64,000 nucleotides of DNA, taken from NCBI GenBank assembly GCA_023548195.1, contig JAJHZJ010000336.1, positions 5,066,805-5,130,804 on the forward strand, read 5' to 3'. This document shows positions 11,191 to 23,790 of the stretch, one piece after another. Made by a program: the position numbers and the translations under genes. Each line of letters starts with the position of its first letter. Positions within the stretch are counted from its first letter, which is position 1. The notes under the pieces are model-generated. The model saw only the letters and a list, made by a program, of their open reading frames with translations, made no database searches and was not told where the DNA came from. Origin of the DNA: Bettongia penicillata ogilbyi (Eukaryota; Chordata; Mammalia; Diprotodontia; Potoroidae).

Positions 11191-12414
11191 CTGCCAAAGG
11201 AAAGACATAGGGGAGGTGAAGTATCAGTAGTACACCAAGCACTGCTCTCTGTTGGATATCTTTTAAGTTGTCCTCTCTATGAATAATATATTCAAGTTAA
11301 TTTATAAGATTGGCATGCATTAGTATTGTATTTGGCATTTTATTACTCTCCCTAGAAGTACCTTCTATACATATATGCACGCACACATGCAGGAGTGTGG
11401 GTATGTGTTGTCCACTGATTACTCTCCTTTACTTAAAAGTCTCTGATGTCTTAAAAAAGAAATTTAGAAGTTCAGAGTTAGAAGAATGGGATTTTGTTAT
11501 TTAAGGGCAAATGTTTGAATGGGCCAGAGGGCCAAAACTTCGAGTTTTTATATATACATTTATATGACGGTCCTATTTCTCCAGGGGGTAAAGAAGGTTC
11601 ACTGAATCAGGTAATGGGTAGGCAATGCATAGGCAATGCTTAGGGTTGAATATATCATCACTAAATTCTTTTATTTGAAGACTGATTACCAACTGAGAGT
11701 TAACTATTAATGTGGTTCTAGTTTTCACTTGCAAAGTTCAAAGGTAAAATAGTTAAGAACAAGAAGCGATAATCCTAGCTAGTTGTTTCCTATTTTTCCT
11801 TCCATGGGGGCAAATACCACTATCGGTCAATCACTGACAACTTAAAATTCACACAGACACTAGGTGTCACAAAACATTTATTAATTTAAGCAGAAGTATG
11901 TTCACTCTGAATTCAAACAATCTCAAATTCTCAGATCTACTACTATAGAGACATTTCAATTTGTTAAGCACTTTTCCACTCAAGTTACTGCTTTTACCTG
12001 CAATGTGTAGAAAAACAAAATAGATGCATTCAAAGACAGGAAAATCAAATTCTTATGTCACAGCACATATAATTAACCAATACTGGATAACCAAATTTTA
12101 GCTGTTTTTAAAAAAACTGTTTAGGAGCCTAAGAAAAAGGCAAAACAGATGTGAGAAGCAATTTAAAGACATTCTAGGCTTTCAAAATCCCAAAAGTGAA
12201 TCCTTAAACCAGGTCTGCACAACCTGCTGAGCACCCCGCTTTGGGCCTCTTGCAGAGCACCAAAGGATTTCCTCTACCTACAAAGGATGTTTTCCCCTAC
12301 ATCTTCCTCAGTCAACCAAACTACTTTGGTGGGCTGCAGGTTGTGCAGGACTGCCTTAAACCAAAAATCAACCAATAATTAAACTTAATTTACCATATAA
12401 AAAGACACTCATAC
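11191..12414 (-). other. Intron 14
   Basis: 1.2 kb. Holds the hAT-type palindromic element at 12210-12353. The remainder is AT-rich with nothing else recognised. Confidence 0.7.
12210..12353. mobile_element. Palindromic hAT-type MITE with 8-bp target duplication
   Basis: Terminal inverted repeats CAGGTCTGCACAACCTGC and, on the other strand at the far end, CAGTCCTGCACAACCTGC. Identical 8-bp flanks CCTTAAAC at 12202-12209 and 12354-12361. An 8-bp duplication and CAG...CTG ends are hallmarks of hAT transposons. At 144 bp it has no coding capacity and would depend on a transposase from elsewhere. Confidence 0.92.
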
Positions 12415-12502
12415 CTGAAGATCACTGGCACTTGGAATATCTTCAGGTTTCCTGTCCAGAAATTTAGCAATAATCACTAGGCTGAGATGCTGTCTCACCT
12501 GC
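12415..12502 (-). CDS. SLF2: SLF2-like coding exon 14
   Basis: 88 bp, acceptor ATGCTTTTTAG, donor CTTCAG|GTATGA. Encodes [20 protein letters not shown] then DIPSASDLQ; human has [29 protein letters not shown]. Open, phase 2 to 0. Confidence 0.92.
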
Positions 12503-13035
12503 CTAAAAAGCATAATTTAAAATTGCATTTACATTTTTTAATAATATTTTTCATAAACAAAAAAGGAGATACAAGTTTTTTTTTTAAAAAAAGCGTTGTT
12601 CTTAGTCCCTAATTTACTTCAATTTTAAAATGGATCCAAAATGTTCCAAGAGTTATAACTCTAGTACTATAAGCATTACTGATGTAAGGGGGGGAACATT
12701 TTACATGAATGTTTTACAAGGTCAAGAATGACTTTCAGAACCAGGGTCCAGGAAGCAAATAATGTAGGTTAATCAAGAGACTCAAGTTCTTGCTGGATCT
12801 ATGTATCATCATAATAGAAAAAGAAATTATTCTAATTTGCCACCCAGGGATGGCACGAAGCAATAAAAAAAAGTGAAGTGCATTTTCAACAAGCATTAGT
12901 AAGCAACTACTCTGTGCCAAGAGCTGAGAGACAAGTACAAAGAATAGAAAGATCTCTCCTCCCAAGAAGCTTATACTTTTCTAATGTAAATGCTATTAAA
13001 ATCTTTTTTTTTTCTCTCCCCATAGTCTCAAATAC
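12503..13035 (-). other. Intron 13
   Basis: 533 bp. About 12735-12965 resembles a common mammalian interspersed repeat read on the minus strand (TAAGCAACTACTCTGTGCCA, AAGCTTATACTTTT). No gene. Confidence 0.6.
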
Positions 13036-13133
13036 CTTCCACGTGGTGTCCAGTTAGGGACAAACTGCACTAACCACAAAAGGTTGTGATGATGAGTGGA
13101 CAGCTCACTTATAGCCACAGAGATTTCAGGCAT
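13036..13133 (-). CDS. SLF2: SLF2-like coding exon 13
   Basis: 98 bp, acceptor TTGTTTTTTAG, donor GGAAG|GTATTT. Encodes [20 protein letters not shown] then [12 protein letters not shown]; human has [32 protein letters not shown]. Open. Confidence 0.92.
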
Positions 13134-14182
13134 CTAAAAAACAAAGATAAAGAAGTCCATTTCACGATGGTTACCACGCTTAATTAAACAGCCCAAAGTT
13201 CATTCACACTGACTTTACACTGTGTTATTTCCAACCTTCTCCCTCCCAACCCCAAATCCCTACTTTTAAAATAAGTACATTATGAAAAAGCATGTAAAGA
13301 TTTCAAGTAACTTATCACAGGGGATTTAGAGCTCTCTGCTAATCTTCAGAACTCCAGTTTAGTCCTGTGTTGTGATCACAGACCAACCATATAAATACAA
13401 CAAAATTCCACTTCTACACATGGCATCTATTGTGATATTGATATAAATCTTCCTTCTCTATATCAATTTGTGATCTTGAGAGAATGAAATAATCTTTAGT
13501 TCCGTAACTCCATACCTCGAAATTTCACAGATGCAAGCTCCCCAAAATTGCCTTCCCACATGAACATAAGCAAATCTAAGGTGGAAATCACTTTTGAGTT
13601 TATAGATCTAGACTAGGAGTTCTTTTCGGTGTTACAGATCTGGAGTGTCAAATTCAAATAGATTAAGGACCCCCACGGGCTGCATACTGATTTGGCTTAA
13701 AAATATATATTACATATATTTTACTGTATTTTTGTTTATTTTGAGGACTATTTCCCAATTACATTTTAATCTAATTTGGAATGCACTAAGGAGTGTTGTA
13801 GACTGCATGCTTGACATTTTCCTTGTAGACCATACCCTTTTGACAGTCTAGTGAAGCCTACAGGTCTCTTCCCAAAATAATGTTTATAAATGTATAAAAT
13901 ACAGGATTATAAAGGAAACCATTTATGTTGAAATACAGTAATCAAAATCTTATAAAAATTCAGAGGTTCCTTAACTTAAGAAGCCCTGATTAAGCATTGT
14001 GGAAAAAACATAATTTTCCTACTTTTAACACATATTAAACAAATGCAGTCTTTCTTTATGTCTGATTCATCCCTCACCATGTTGGAAACACAACATATTT
14101 TTATTCTGCCTGCATCAAAAGTAAATCTCTGTTTTCATAACACTAAACTAGTATTATATTCTTTGACAGTTTCATCTCTTAC
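13134..14182 (-). other. Intron 12
   Basis: 1.05 kb. About 13610-13990 is a hAT-like interspersed repeat with AGGAGTTCTT at one end and GGTTCCTTAACTTAAGAAGC at the other, the same family that is interrupted at 6.8-7.2 kb. No coding sequence. Confidence 0.6.
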
Positions 14183-14359
14183 CTTTGCGTCCCAATCTCT
14201 AATGTTTTTCAACAGGTTTATCAGAAGACTCTGGAAGTCCACTAATGCAGTCTGTTTCAGGTGCTTTTCCAAACTCATTTTCAAGAACATTAAAAGCAGC
14301 AAGATTATTTCTTGATCTGTGTAACCTTCTGGGTATACAGCTGTACATAAACCTATAAA
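14183..14359 (-). CDS. SLF2: SLF2-like coding exon 12
   Basis: 177 bp (59 codons), acceptor ATGTGCTAAG, donor GCAAAG|GTAAGA. Encodes [20 protein letters not shown] then [20 protein letters not shown] and [19 protein letters not shown]. Roughly 70% identical to human by eye. Phase 0 to 0. Confidence 0.92.
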
Positions 14360-14796
14360 CTTAGCACATAATTACAAAAATAAATAAAATTCACTTACTA
14401 AGGAGAGATATTTTACCTACAAGTTTTTAAATACAGAAAAGTGTCCTTGTTACTTTTGATGTGTTGAGGTTGGCAATGATACAATAATTACAAAAGGACA
14501 AAAACCACCCCTGCAGGTAGATCCCCAAACAAAGCTGTGAGTGGTAAAAAATAGATTTCTGTTTAATCAACTCCTGACTTCAAAAGAGCTGATTTAAAAA
14601 GTCTTTTGAGAAAAAATAATACAAAAGTTATCATGACCTAAAATGTTCTTGAGCATACTAATGACTTAGGCAAAAGCATCATTTATTATCACTGTTTTCT
14701 CCAAAAAGAGTTTTTCTTTCATGTGTACTCTGAAACTCAATGTAAACCAAAAAGACAAAAATAACCTTTTTTAAGTGATAAAGGCAAGTCTCTTAC
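14360..14796 (-). other. Intron 11
   Basis: 437 bp of AT-rich DNA. Nothing recognised. Confidence 0.7.
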
Positions 14797-14902
14797 CTTG
14801 ACTACATTTAAAATGTTAGTTTCTGGAAGACATGAAATAATAGTTTCTGCTATAGAATCTTCACTTTTTCTTTCTTCAGATATGCTTTGTACCTCAAAAT
14901 TA
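14797..14902 (-). CDS. SLF2: SLF2-like coding exon 11
   Basis: 106 bp, acceptor TTCATTTTTCAG, donor GTCAAG|GTAAGA. Encodes NFEVQSISEERKSEDSIAET then [15 protein letters not shown]. Human has [28 protein letters not shown]. The split codon from exon 10 gives Phe where human has Leu. Intron 10, before it, is 6.25 kb. Confidence 0.9.
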
Positions 14903-15129
14903 CTGAAAAATGAACAAAGAAATGTGAAATATACATAACATCCATTTAATGAAAGTTTTACTGCTCATTTTTTAGGACAAGGCAGTGCAAGGTAAGGCAA
15001 AAAAAAAGTAAGTAAAATATGACCCCAGAAGAAAGGTCAGTCTGAAAAGGGAAGACAGTACAAGAAATGCAAAGTTATAGTACAGTACAGTACAGGAATA
15101 GAGGTAATGAGTGGCATAAACAAAAGATA

Positions 15130-15610
15130 AATGAAATTCAGAGGAAGACAAAAGTACTAATGTCCAGAATGAAGAAAAGAGTTAACTCTTTATATTCTGC
15201 TCTAGCTAGATCACATTTGCAGAGCTGTCTACGGTTCTGGGGAAGAATCAGCAAGCTGAAGTGTGTCTGAGAGGACATCACAAATTCAAGAGGACTTAAG
15301 GCTATGTCACACATAGCTCAAGGAACTGGTAATGTTTAACTTGAAAAGAGAAGCTCTGGTAGGACCGTCAAAACAATCAAGTATCCTAAGAGTAGTTATG
15401 TGGAATACATGGCCCCAGAGAGAGAAACAAGTGGAATTTGCAAAAATGCAGGTTTTAGGCTTGTTCTAAGGAAAAATTGTCTAATAATTAGAGCTATTCA
15501 AAAGTAGAACAGATTGCCTAGGGAAAAGGACACTCCATTCACCGCCCCACAAAACACACACATACAGAGGAGATTTTTCATCTGGAGGGACAGAAGACTA
15601 TTTGTTGGGG
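15130..15610 (+). repeat. CR1/L3-clade LINE 3' fragment
   Basis: Contains TTTTAGGCTTGTTCTAAGG, then CTAATAATTAGAGCTATTCA and AGAACAGATTGCCTAGGG, the characteristic 3' end of CR1/L3 elements. Upstream, CAGAGCTGTCTACGGTTCTGG fits the same element. Confidence 0.7.
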
Positions 15611-15944
15611 ATAATCGTAGAAGGAATTATTGGCCACTAGAAATTCCAGTCAGTAAGCATTCACTGAGGGCCTTTATCTAAAGTACTGTTCTTATAACGA
15701 CCAAAAACAAAACAAACAGCCACATCCTGTCCATTAAGGAGGTTGCAATCTACTGGGGAAGGGGAAAATACAAGCCCCCAAATAAGTAAATACAAATTAT
15801 ATACAAAATTAATCCAAAGTAATTTCAGCAGGAGATAGTACTAACACCTTGGGAGAATCAGGAAGGTACTGCATAGGAAGAAGCACTTGAGCTGAAGCTA
15901 AAAGGGAGCTAAGGAACAGGGAAATAGCAGGGAGGGAATCACCA

Positions 15945-16580
15945 TTTACTAGGCACCTGCTAGGTGCCACGCTGTACAAAACATCTTAAAATAGTATCTC
16001 ATTTGAACCCCACACAAACTCTGAATAGAGATGCTATATATTATCCCCATTTTACAGATGAGAAAACTGAGGCAGAAAGCAGTTAAGTGACTTTTGAGGG
16101 AATGGGAGGAGAAGAAATTTAAAATCATAGATCTAAAGGTAGAAGAGACCTCACAAGTCAGCCAATCCAATCCCCTCATTGCATAGTTGGAGAAACTGAG
16201 GCCGAGGGAAGTTTGGTGACTGGTTACCCATAAGGTCAAGATTTCAAAGAAAGAGAACAGAATATGAAGCAGGGATTATGAACTGAGATATAGAGAGGGG
16301 TGAGTAAATGGAGGTCATAATGAAGATGAGGAATAAGTTTAGGAGAAGTGAGGGAGACAGAAAATAAAAGGTTATTGTCTGAGAGACAAATTTCAGAGTT
16401 CTGAATCAGAGGTCAAACAATTATAAGTGATGATTCACAGACTAGATTTAGAGCCGGAAAGAACCTTAGACAACATCTAATCCACACTCTCCTTTGACAG
16501 TTAAAAAAAATTTGGGCTCAGGGATGTTAAATGACTTCCAAGGTGACAGGTCATCTGTATTTTATAATGGCAGGTCAGGG
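15945..16580 (-). repeat. Three MIR-type SINE fragments
   Basis: Three antisense copies (about 15945-16085, 16120-16260, 16440-16580) with TTTTACAGATGAGAAAACTG, GTTGGAGAAACTGAGGCC and CAACATCTAATCCACACTCT. These are ancient core-SINE sequences. Confidence 0.7.
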
Positions 16581-17329
16581 ACAGTGATACCAATTCATGT
16601 ATGTGGCTGAGGTGAAATGAAAGTGAAAGTTGTGATATTTAATGAACTGAGAAACTGGGGTGTTTGAAGGGACATCAACCTGCATACTAAAACCTTAAAA
16701 TATGAGGGTAAAAGTTGGGATGCAGAGGAAGACTATATGAGACCAGTCTGGAGTTCTCTGAGAAAGGAGGGAGAATGACCTGGGGAGAGCAGAAAACACA
16801 CCCCCAAGGTCTGGACAGGGCAATTAATAAAGATGAATGGAACGAACCTCAAAGATGGTGAAACTGCTGAGTGACAACGGCAGGAGAGTCTAGAAGTGGC
16901 AATGAGTATGGCCTTTTCCCTTGGAGAGTTAAATGTGTAGGGAATGTAAGAAATAACATGTCTAGCACTGGAGAGGACAGCCAGGGATGCACTGTCTCAG
17001 GAACAGACAGAACCTAGGTTTCTCTGATATAAGATGTAAAAACAGGAGAATAAGAAGTTTAATATTAGGGGAAGTTTATTAACAATAGAGTGAGAGTTTC
17101 TGAAGGAATAGAGAAGTAGGTGGGAGGGAATAGCACAGGGATTTAGGAAGGGCAGGGCTAAAGCAGATAAGGAAAAGGGAACTGAGATCCTTTGTAACAG
17201 AATCTGTGACTTGTGGTTGAAGCAATCAATGAAGGCTGTACTTACTGTGGAGGTGACACGTCTTGAAGGATGGATAAGATATTAATAGGCAGGGACTGAG
17301 ATGCAGCACTGATTTTAAAGTGAAAAGAG

Positions 17330-18905
17330 AACTATTCTTGAAATCAGGAGAGACTTAGATTCTACTCTCATCCATGAGACTTATTAAAGTACATGACATT
17401 TACATTAAGTATATGACTTTAGGCATGTCATTTAACCTAGCCACAGTTTCCTTACCTGTAAAATGAGGATAACATTTACAATACTTAACTCTCAGGATTG
17501 TCAAAGTGAAACATTTTAAAACCTTGAGTCACTTAACTTTTACAAGCCTTAGTTTCCTCTCCTATAAAAAAGGATGACTAGACAACATCTAAGATCCCTT
17601 TTAGCTCTAAATCTACGATTCTCTGATTGGAAATGTTCACTCAATCAATAAGTATTTATGAAATGGCTGCTATATGCCAATTACAAAAGCAGTCCCTGTG
17701 ACCAAGGAACTAACATTCCAAAGGGGAGACAATATACACGTAGACAAGTAGGTACCAGTACCTACAGAATAACCTTGTGAGGAAATATACTAGTGAGACG
17801 GGAGGGAGCAGGGGACTGAGCAAGAAAGGAATGACAAATATGGCAGCACCTGAGCTGAGCCTTGAAGGAGAACCTGGGTTCCCTCCTTCCAGAAGTGTAG
17901 GTGACAAAGGAATGCATTACAGAAGCGAGAGATAGCTAGAGCAAAGACAAAGGAAAGTTAAATGAAGCAGCAAGAAGACCAGTTTAGCTAGACTGTAAAG
18001 AGCACAGCAGGAAATAATACGTAATGAGGTCAGCGAGAGAGAAAGAGAGAGGAAGAGAGGGAGTTGTGGTTGTTGAGACTTGTGTTCTAGAGAAGATCAC
18101 TTTGGGGGCAGCCTGGAGGAAATGGGATGGGGAGCGATTAGAAGCAAAGAGACTAATCAGGAGAGGTGAGGAGAACTTAACTAGTGACGTGGCTGTGTGA
18201 GTGAACAGCATGAATGGAGGCAAGAAAATCCAAGAATATTCTAAGTAAATGGAAGCCAAGCTTCTAATGGAAGTATGAGATTAAAAAGGGCCAGAATGTG
18301 GAAAACCCTGAAAGCCGGACTGATGAGCTGGAACTTTGAGCCTGTAAGGAAATGGAGAATCAGTAAGAGTTTTTGATCATAACTATGCTTTAAGAAAATT
18401 CCTTGGGCACTTTATGCGTATAATAAATTGGGAAGGAAAGATCCTGGACACAGGCAGAAAAGTCAGGGCCAGAAACAAATCAAAAACCAGCCTAGCTATA
18501 AAAGGGAGAAAACAGAATGGTAGCTAGAAAGCTGTTCGCAGGTTCAAGTCAAGGCCTCTTCTAAAAGAAGAAATAAATCCACACATGCTTGTAAGAAAAG
18601 GTATAAATATGCAAATTAACAGTAATGACAGCAGCGCATTCATGTCTCCCTCATTACGTGCCAGGCTCTGTGCTAACAAGCACTCTGCAAACACCATTTC
18701 CTTTGATTCTCAGTACAGCCTTTGAGCAGGTACAATTATTGTCCCACTTTACACATGAGGTGACTGAGGCAAAAGAGGTTAAGCTGACTTGCCTAGGTCA
18801 AAAAAGTAGTAAGGGTTTGAGGACACAGCTGAGCCCAAGGCTCTCTAACGCCAGACTCAGCACTCTATGGACTGTCCAACCTTGCTGCCTTAAGATGCCA
18901 GCTAG
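17330..18905. repeat. MIR/SINE-derived and related interspersed repeats
   Basis: 17330-17640 is a sense MIR (TTTCCTTACCTGTAAAATGA). 17640-18200 holds a longer mammalian repeat with TTCACTCAATCAATAAGTAT and AAGATCACTTTGGGGGCAGC. 18620-18905 is an antisense tRNA-SINE/MIR relative (GTGCCAGGCTCTGTGC, ATGAGGTGACTGAGGCAAAA). Confidence 0.55.
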
Positions 18906-21153
18906 AAATTCTGCTTGAGAAACACGAAGGTAAAAGGGAGGAGGGTTAAAAGCAATAGTGCTGGATTAAGAAAAGTTCTCATTTCTTTTGAGGCAGAAAG
19001 AAAACAGAGAAAGGGAGATGAGCAGAGGCAAGATGGAGGAGTTCCCTTCTGGGAAGTCTTGGTTTTCTTAGTAAAGAGACCACTGTACTTGCTACGAGCT
19101 GAAAGATGGCAAAAGTGAGGACTTTAGAAGGTGAAGATTTTACCACCACCATCACAACTACCATAAACAATACTTTGGGAACAGTCACTAGCAGGGCTGA
19201 ATGCTCAGGAGTCTATAGGAGATAAAAACAGGACCACTGAGCAAGGCAGTAAGTACCTAACTGAAGTTAAACAGGGTTTGTTGCTGCACAGGTTATCCAT
19301 CCATGGTCTGTAATTTTCCACAGTGATTCTCCAACAGTCAGAAGGAGGAATGAAGTACACGGACAGTCAGAATGATCCATGTGTGGCCATTATCAACTTG
19401 GGACTAAAGGGCCAAGAGGATCTAGAATGTTAATAAGGGCAGCATTAAAGTGGCTGAGCATGGCATCCAGCCTGAGTAGGATATCTAATATGGTTAAGTA
19501 GTTCGAACTGGGTAAATTAGGGAGTGTCATATGACTGCGGGTCCCCATAAAGGCAGGAGCTGATACAGTGAATGTTATTGAAAGAAGAGGTTAAAAGTTA
19601 GGAGACTGTAGTTGGAAACCTGTTGAGTTCAAGATAATTATCTTCCTATATAATGTTACTTTGAAACTGAATACACATAATTGATTAGAAGTTGTCAGAC
19701 CTGCAGGGGACCAAATTATGGGTTAATTTTTATTGTGAAGTCTCTCCAATGTATTTACTAGTGTTACAGAGCACATGCAAAAGGTAATGATCTAAACTTT
19801 TAAAAAATTTACAGATTATAGTTAGAGTATTACCATTAGAAGAGACTTTAGAGATCAATTTTAGAACAAAGAAAACTAGGTCTAAAGAGGATGAGCAAAT
19901 TACCTAATGTCAGTCAGGTAGTGGCTAAAACTGGGCAAGACTCAACTTCCAATCCACTGTTCTTTTTACTATATTACAATAACTCCAATAATGTGGTGCT
20001 CTGTGTCACTAGGCGAAAAAACTCTTCAACTGCTAAGTTTAAACAATATAAGTGCTTTCTTTAGATCCAAGTAACACATTTGCACATGAATGTATTTAAA
20101 AAGTCTCATTTAAATGGCAGCCAAATGTCTGATGTAAGGCAAGAAAACTTCGGAAATATCTTGAAAATGGTATGGTCCTTTTCTCTGCTTCCAACCACCT
20201 TACCATTCATTTCTCCTATTCCTCTATACCTACAGTTCTTGCTTTCCATAAATTTGCATTATACAAATTCAACTTTATGCAAAGAATTCTGAAAGAAATC
20301 CCCATTCCAAAAAAACCCACAGCGCTGTACTCACCTCACTCCTGCCCCTCAGCTTGGTGCTCTGTGACCTCCAAACCTCCCCCACCCAAAATAAAAACAA
20401 CACAAGGACTTGCTGAGAGATTACCACTACTTCCACAGGGGAAACCTATGGCATCAAAAAAGGATATTCTGCTCCGGTCAGCCCCATGTGTCTGTCCCTG
20501 CCTTTATGTGTCATCTTGTCCTTTCCTGTATGTATCTGGCTCCCAGGTGTTCTTCCTCTCAATTTCAGCCAGGTTCCCTCCTGATGTCCCCCTCCTCCTG
20601 ATCTCAATTCTGTCTCCAGTCCTAATGGGTCCTTGATCCATGTGCCAGTCCCTCCCCACTCTCAACCTCTCCCACCACAGGCGAGTGTGCCTCCCTCCCT
20701 TTCCCATGTCTGTCCTCAAATTACATGAAAATCGCTTTAAGTAGAATTCTTCAGAACAGTCCACTTACATAAAGCAAGAACTGTCTGTACTCAATCTACC
20801 AATGCTTGTTTCTCAACAGGAACTGCACTACCTGCACCCTTTCAAATTCACTTGGTCCAAGCCCGCTTATAGCCACAATCAACTTTCTAGACAAGAAAGA
20901 CATAACAAGATCAGCAACTGTAACATGACTTATAGTAAGAAATGAGCTCCTGATTATGAGATGATTCAGGACTCTTGGCCTTCACTTCTAAATCCTGCAC
21001 ACAGTAGGAGACAAGAAAATTCGGGTGAAATGCAATTTCCTAAACCACAATTTGAAAACTTAAAATCTTTCTTTAATATAACTTAAAAAGTAGTCTTCCT
21101 GGGTCCAAACATTAGTGCTAGCAAACTATGCTAATATTTATAAGAAAACTTAC

Positions 21154-21292
21154 AAAATATCTTCATTAAAGAGAGGCTGAAGATTCTGCACAGGAAATAA
21201 ACACTTAAAACTAACTCCCAAGTTGACAAACACAGTTGCTATATCAGATAGTGATGGGATCCAAGGTGAAACTGATGAGTCACTAGTGACAT
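21154..21292 (-). CDS. SLF2: SLF2-like coding exon 10
   Basis: 139 bp, acceptor CTTTTCTCTAG, donor TATTTT|GTAAGT. Encodes VTSDSSVSPWIPSLSDIATV then FVNLGVSFKCLFPVQNLQPL and FNEDI. The PWIPSLSD and LFP..NLQP.FNED blocks match SLF2. Confidence 0.92.
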
Positions 21293-22498
21293 CTAGAGAA
21301 AAGAAGGGACAAAGCATTAGTTCTATTATTGTAGAAATTTTTCCAAACTAGAAAAGTATTTTTCTTAAGCTGTTCTCACAGTTCCAGTAAAACTTAACAT
21401 GAGAAAATAAGATTTTACAGTAAATAAACTGAGTCTAGAGAACTTTAAAAGTGGCTGAGAGGCATACTACCAATGTTTTATCTGGAAAATCTATGGTTCA
21501 ATAGATGAATGACAGGAAGACAATCATTCTTTGCTATTTGTTCAACCACATCTACTAATACCCAAGTAGCAGTAATAGTAGTAGCAGCAGCAGTAACAAC
21601 AGTAGTAATAATAGTAATTATTTTTAACCAATTTTACAGTTAACCAATGTTTAACTGGACTTCGAAATAACATTGCTCTTGAACTCTACCTTTTACCATA
21701 TTGAAGGTAAATCACCTTCTACAGACTTATATAATCCACAGGCAAACAAGAACGTGTTGCTATGTGCAGAAGTCGTCTCTCAAAATTAGCAATTCCACCC
21801 TCTAAAAAAATTAAACTGGCCTACAACTGTTATCCTTATCACGGTGCATGAGGCCAATCTGTTTCTCAGTGCAATACTGTTTGTTGCTGTTGACTACAAC
21901 CCAATTAATTTTTAACTTCCAATTATACCAACACTTCTGGCAAAGCAACCCACAAGCTGGGAAATTACCCAATTAGAGCTGTCACTTAAATGATTTGGAA
22001 ACTCTTTTCTCCTGTACAACTAGAACACACAGACACTCTTTTTAACTTTGATCAGAAACAGGTCATGAGCACCTCATTCCATTACTACACATTTTAAAAT
22101 TACAGAAGCAATTTAAATCACTAAACATACTTAATCCCTTCTAGAGGCATCTGGTGGCACAGTGGATAAGGTGCTGGCCTAGAGTCAGAAAACTTCAGTT
22201 GAAGTCTTGCCTCAGACACTTACTAGCTACATGACACCCCTGAGCAAACTGCTTAATCTGTTTGCCTCAGCTTCCTCAAATGTAAAATGGAGGAAATAAT
22301 AACACCTACCTAACAAGGTTAAGGATCAAGTAAGATATTTTTTAAAAAGGCACTTAACTGGCATATAGTAGGCAATGTATAAATTCTTAAACTCCCCCTC
22401 TCTCCTTTCCCCGCTCCCCTCAACTTAAGAGTCCCAAAGCAGGCAGCATCCAACAGCTCTATACAAAGAAAACAGAAAGAATATATCTGCATACTTAC
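21293..22498 (-). other. Intron 9
   Basis: 1.2 kb. An imperfect AGT/CAG/TAA trinucleotide stretch lies at about 21568-21620, and a sense SINE at 22143-22392. The rest is AT-rich with no feature. Confidence 0.65.
22143..22392 (+). mobile_element. Marsupial tRNA-headed SINE with L2-like tail
   Basis: Head GCATCTGGTGGCACAGTGGA, a core containing GCCTCAGACACTTACTAGCT, then a tail with AACAAGGTTAAGGATCAAG and GGCATATAGTAGGCAATG. The right end lies about 110 bp from exon 9. Confidence 0.8.
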
Positions 22499-22574
22499 CA
22501 TTTCTAATTGTTATGTCTATCAACGTATTCAAAAGCTGTATAGAAACAATATAGTCTGTGTGAACAGACATCAT
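22499..22574 (-). CDS. SLF2: SLF2-like coding exon 9
   Basis: 76 bp, acceptor TTCTTTTGACAG, donor AAATG|GTAAGT. Encodes MMSVHTDYIVSIQLLNTLID then ITIRN, against human [20 protein letters not shown] ITIRN. Open, ends with one base of the Asp codon completed in exon 10. Confidence 0.92.
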
Positions 22575-22859
22575 CTGTCAAAAGAAATCATAATTTAATA
22601 TTTTTACACAAAATTTAAAGGAAAGCACAACCGAAACCATGGAAATTTCACGTATTTGATAATAGGAGCTCAAAGGCAGTTATGTGTAAAAAAGCCAAAG
22701 GCAACTGACTGTACTAGTCTCAGCCATGGATGGTAACATTATCAGGTCACAATCTGATAAACAATTTTTAAGGTGCAAAGACTCAAAAGAGTGAACATGG
22801 TACAAAGGATGCAAAAAGGCCAGAATGTCTTACATATAGGTGCTTAGATGAGGGAAGTA

Positions 22860-23790
22860 CAAAATGGGAAAAGCAGCTGATCTGAAAAAGATCTGGGGGG
22901 GTTTTAATGGATCCAAGTTTAACAAGTCACAATATGGCATCTGTTTTTCTTTGCACAGTCACTAGACTGGTGGCCCAAAGGAATGCTACACATGGAGGGC
23001 ATTTAGACTTAAATGGAGAGGTTCCACCTAACTGAGCGTGCACACACTTAGGTAAATTGGAAGTAAGCGAATGGCTGCAGCCTGAGTAGTCACTAATTGC
23101 CACCCTGTGCTGTTTAATAGTTTTGTCAAATGACTTGGAGATGATATGCATATCCAATATGTCAATGACAGGAAGGTGAAGGGGCAGTTCTGTGAACAGA
23201 CAGTAGGAATCAGGTTCCACATCTGTATGGGCCTAAACTGACCAGCTGTGCAATCATGAGCAAGTTACTTCCCTTCTCTGAACCTCAGTTTCTTCATGTG
23301 TAAAACAAGGGGTTAGATGGATGATCTTTCAGTCTCTTTCTGGCTCTAACAATGACTCTATGAGGCAGAACAACAAGGACAAACGTCAAGTTTTTAAGGT
23401 TGAGATTTTTAAAAATCTATTACTTAAGGACAGGGTAAAGGAGACCTGGCTTGCTGGCAGTGCATGTGAAAAAAACATCCAAGATTTTAGCTGATCACCA
23501 GCTGTTACTACTGCTTCTGCTGGTAGATCAGTTTAGGTTTTGTCTATGCAGTAAGGTATGATAATTATAGTCAGCATTCAGGTTTTATATAACCCAATAG
23601 GGGTTAGGGAGGGTGAAATAGAAAGAAGATAAAATCTATTCAGACTATTCATGGTAATTTTAAGATCAGCAATGGGAGAGACTATTGGTCAAACTGTATC
23701 TGGAACATTATATTCAATTCTATACTATATAGCATACATAGTCCTCTATAAGGAGGACAATGAAGAACCAGAGATCAACCAGGATGAGGA
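22860..23790 (+). repeat. CR1/L3-clade LINE fragments with internal MIR
   Basis: GATCTGGGGGGGTTTTAATG at 22890 and AACTGTATCTGGAACATTAT near 23692, then AGATCAACCAGGATGAGG near 23771, match the ORF2 C-terminal/3' region of CR1/L3. A sense MIR (about 23230-23370, ACCTCAGTTTCTTCATGTGT) separates the parts. Confidence 0.65.

Larger units (their letters stand above)
14903..21153 (-). other. Intron 10 (longest intron of the conserved-domain half)
   Basis: 6.25 kb. In order: CR1/L3 fragment (about 15130-15610), an interspersed repeat beginning TCAGTAAGCATTCACTGAGGG (about 15645), MIR-type SINEs (15945-16580), a purine-rich 16.6-17.3 kb stretch, further MIR-type and related repeats (17.3-18.9 kb, 19.8 kb), and a C/T-rich stretch at 20.3-20.7 kb that I cannot classify. 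Open frames here do not resemble any protein I know. Confidence 0.6.

Noticed and set aside
20172..20636. 154-codon + strand ORF in intron 10
   Set aside because: C/T-rich low-complexity sequence, no recognisable domain, no promoter or splice context.
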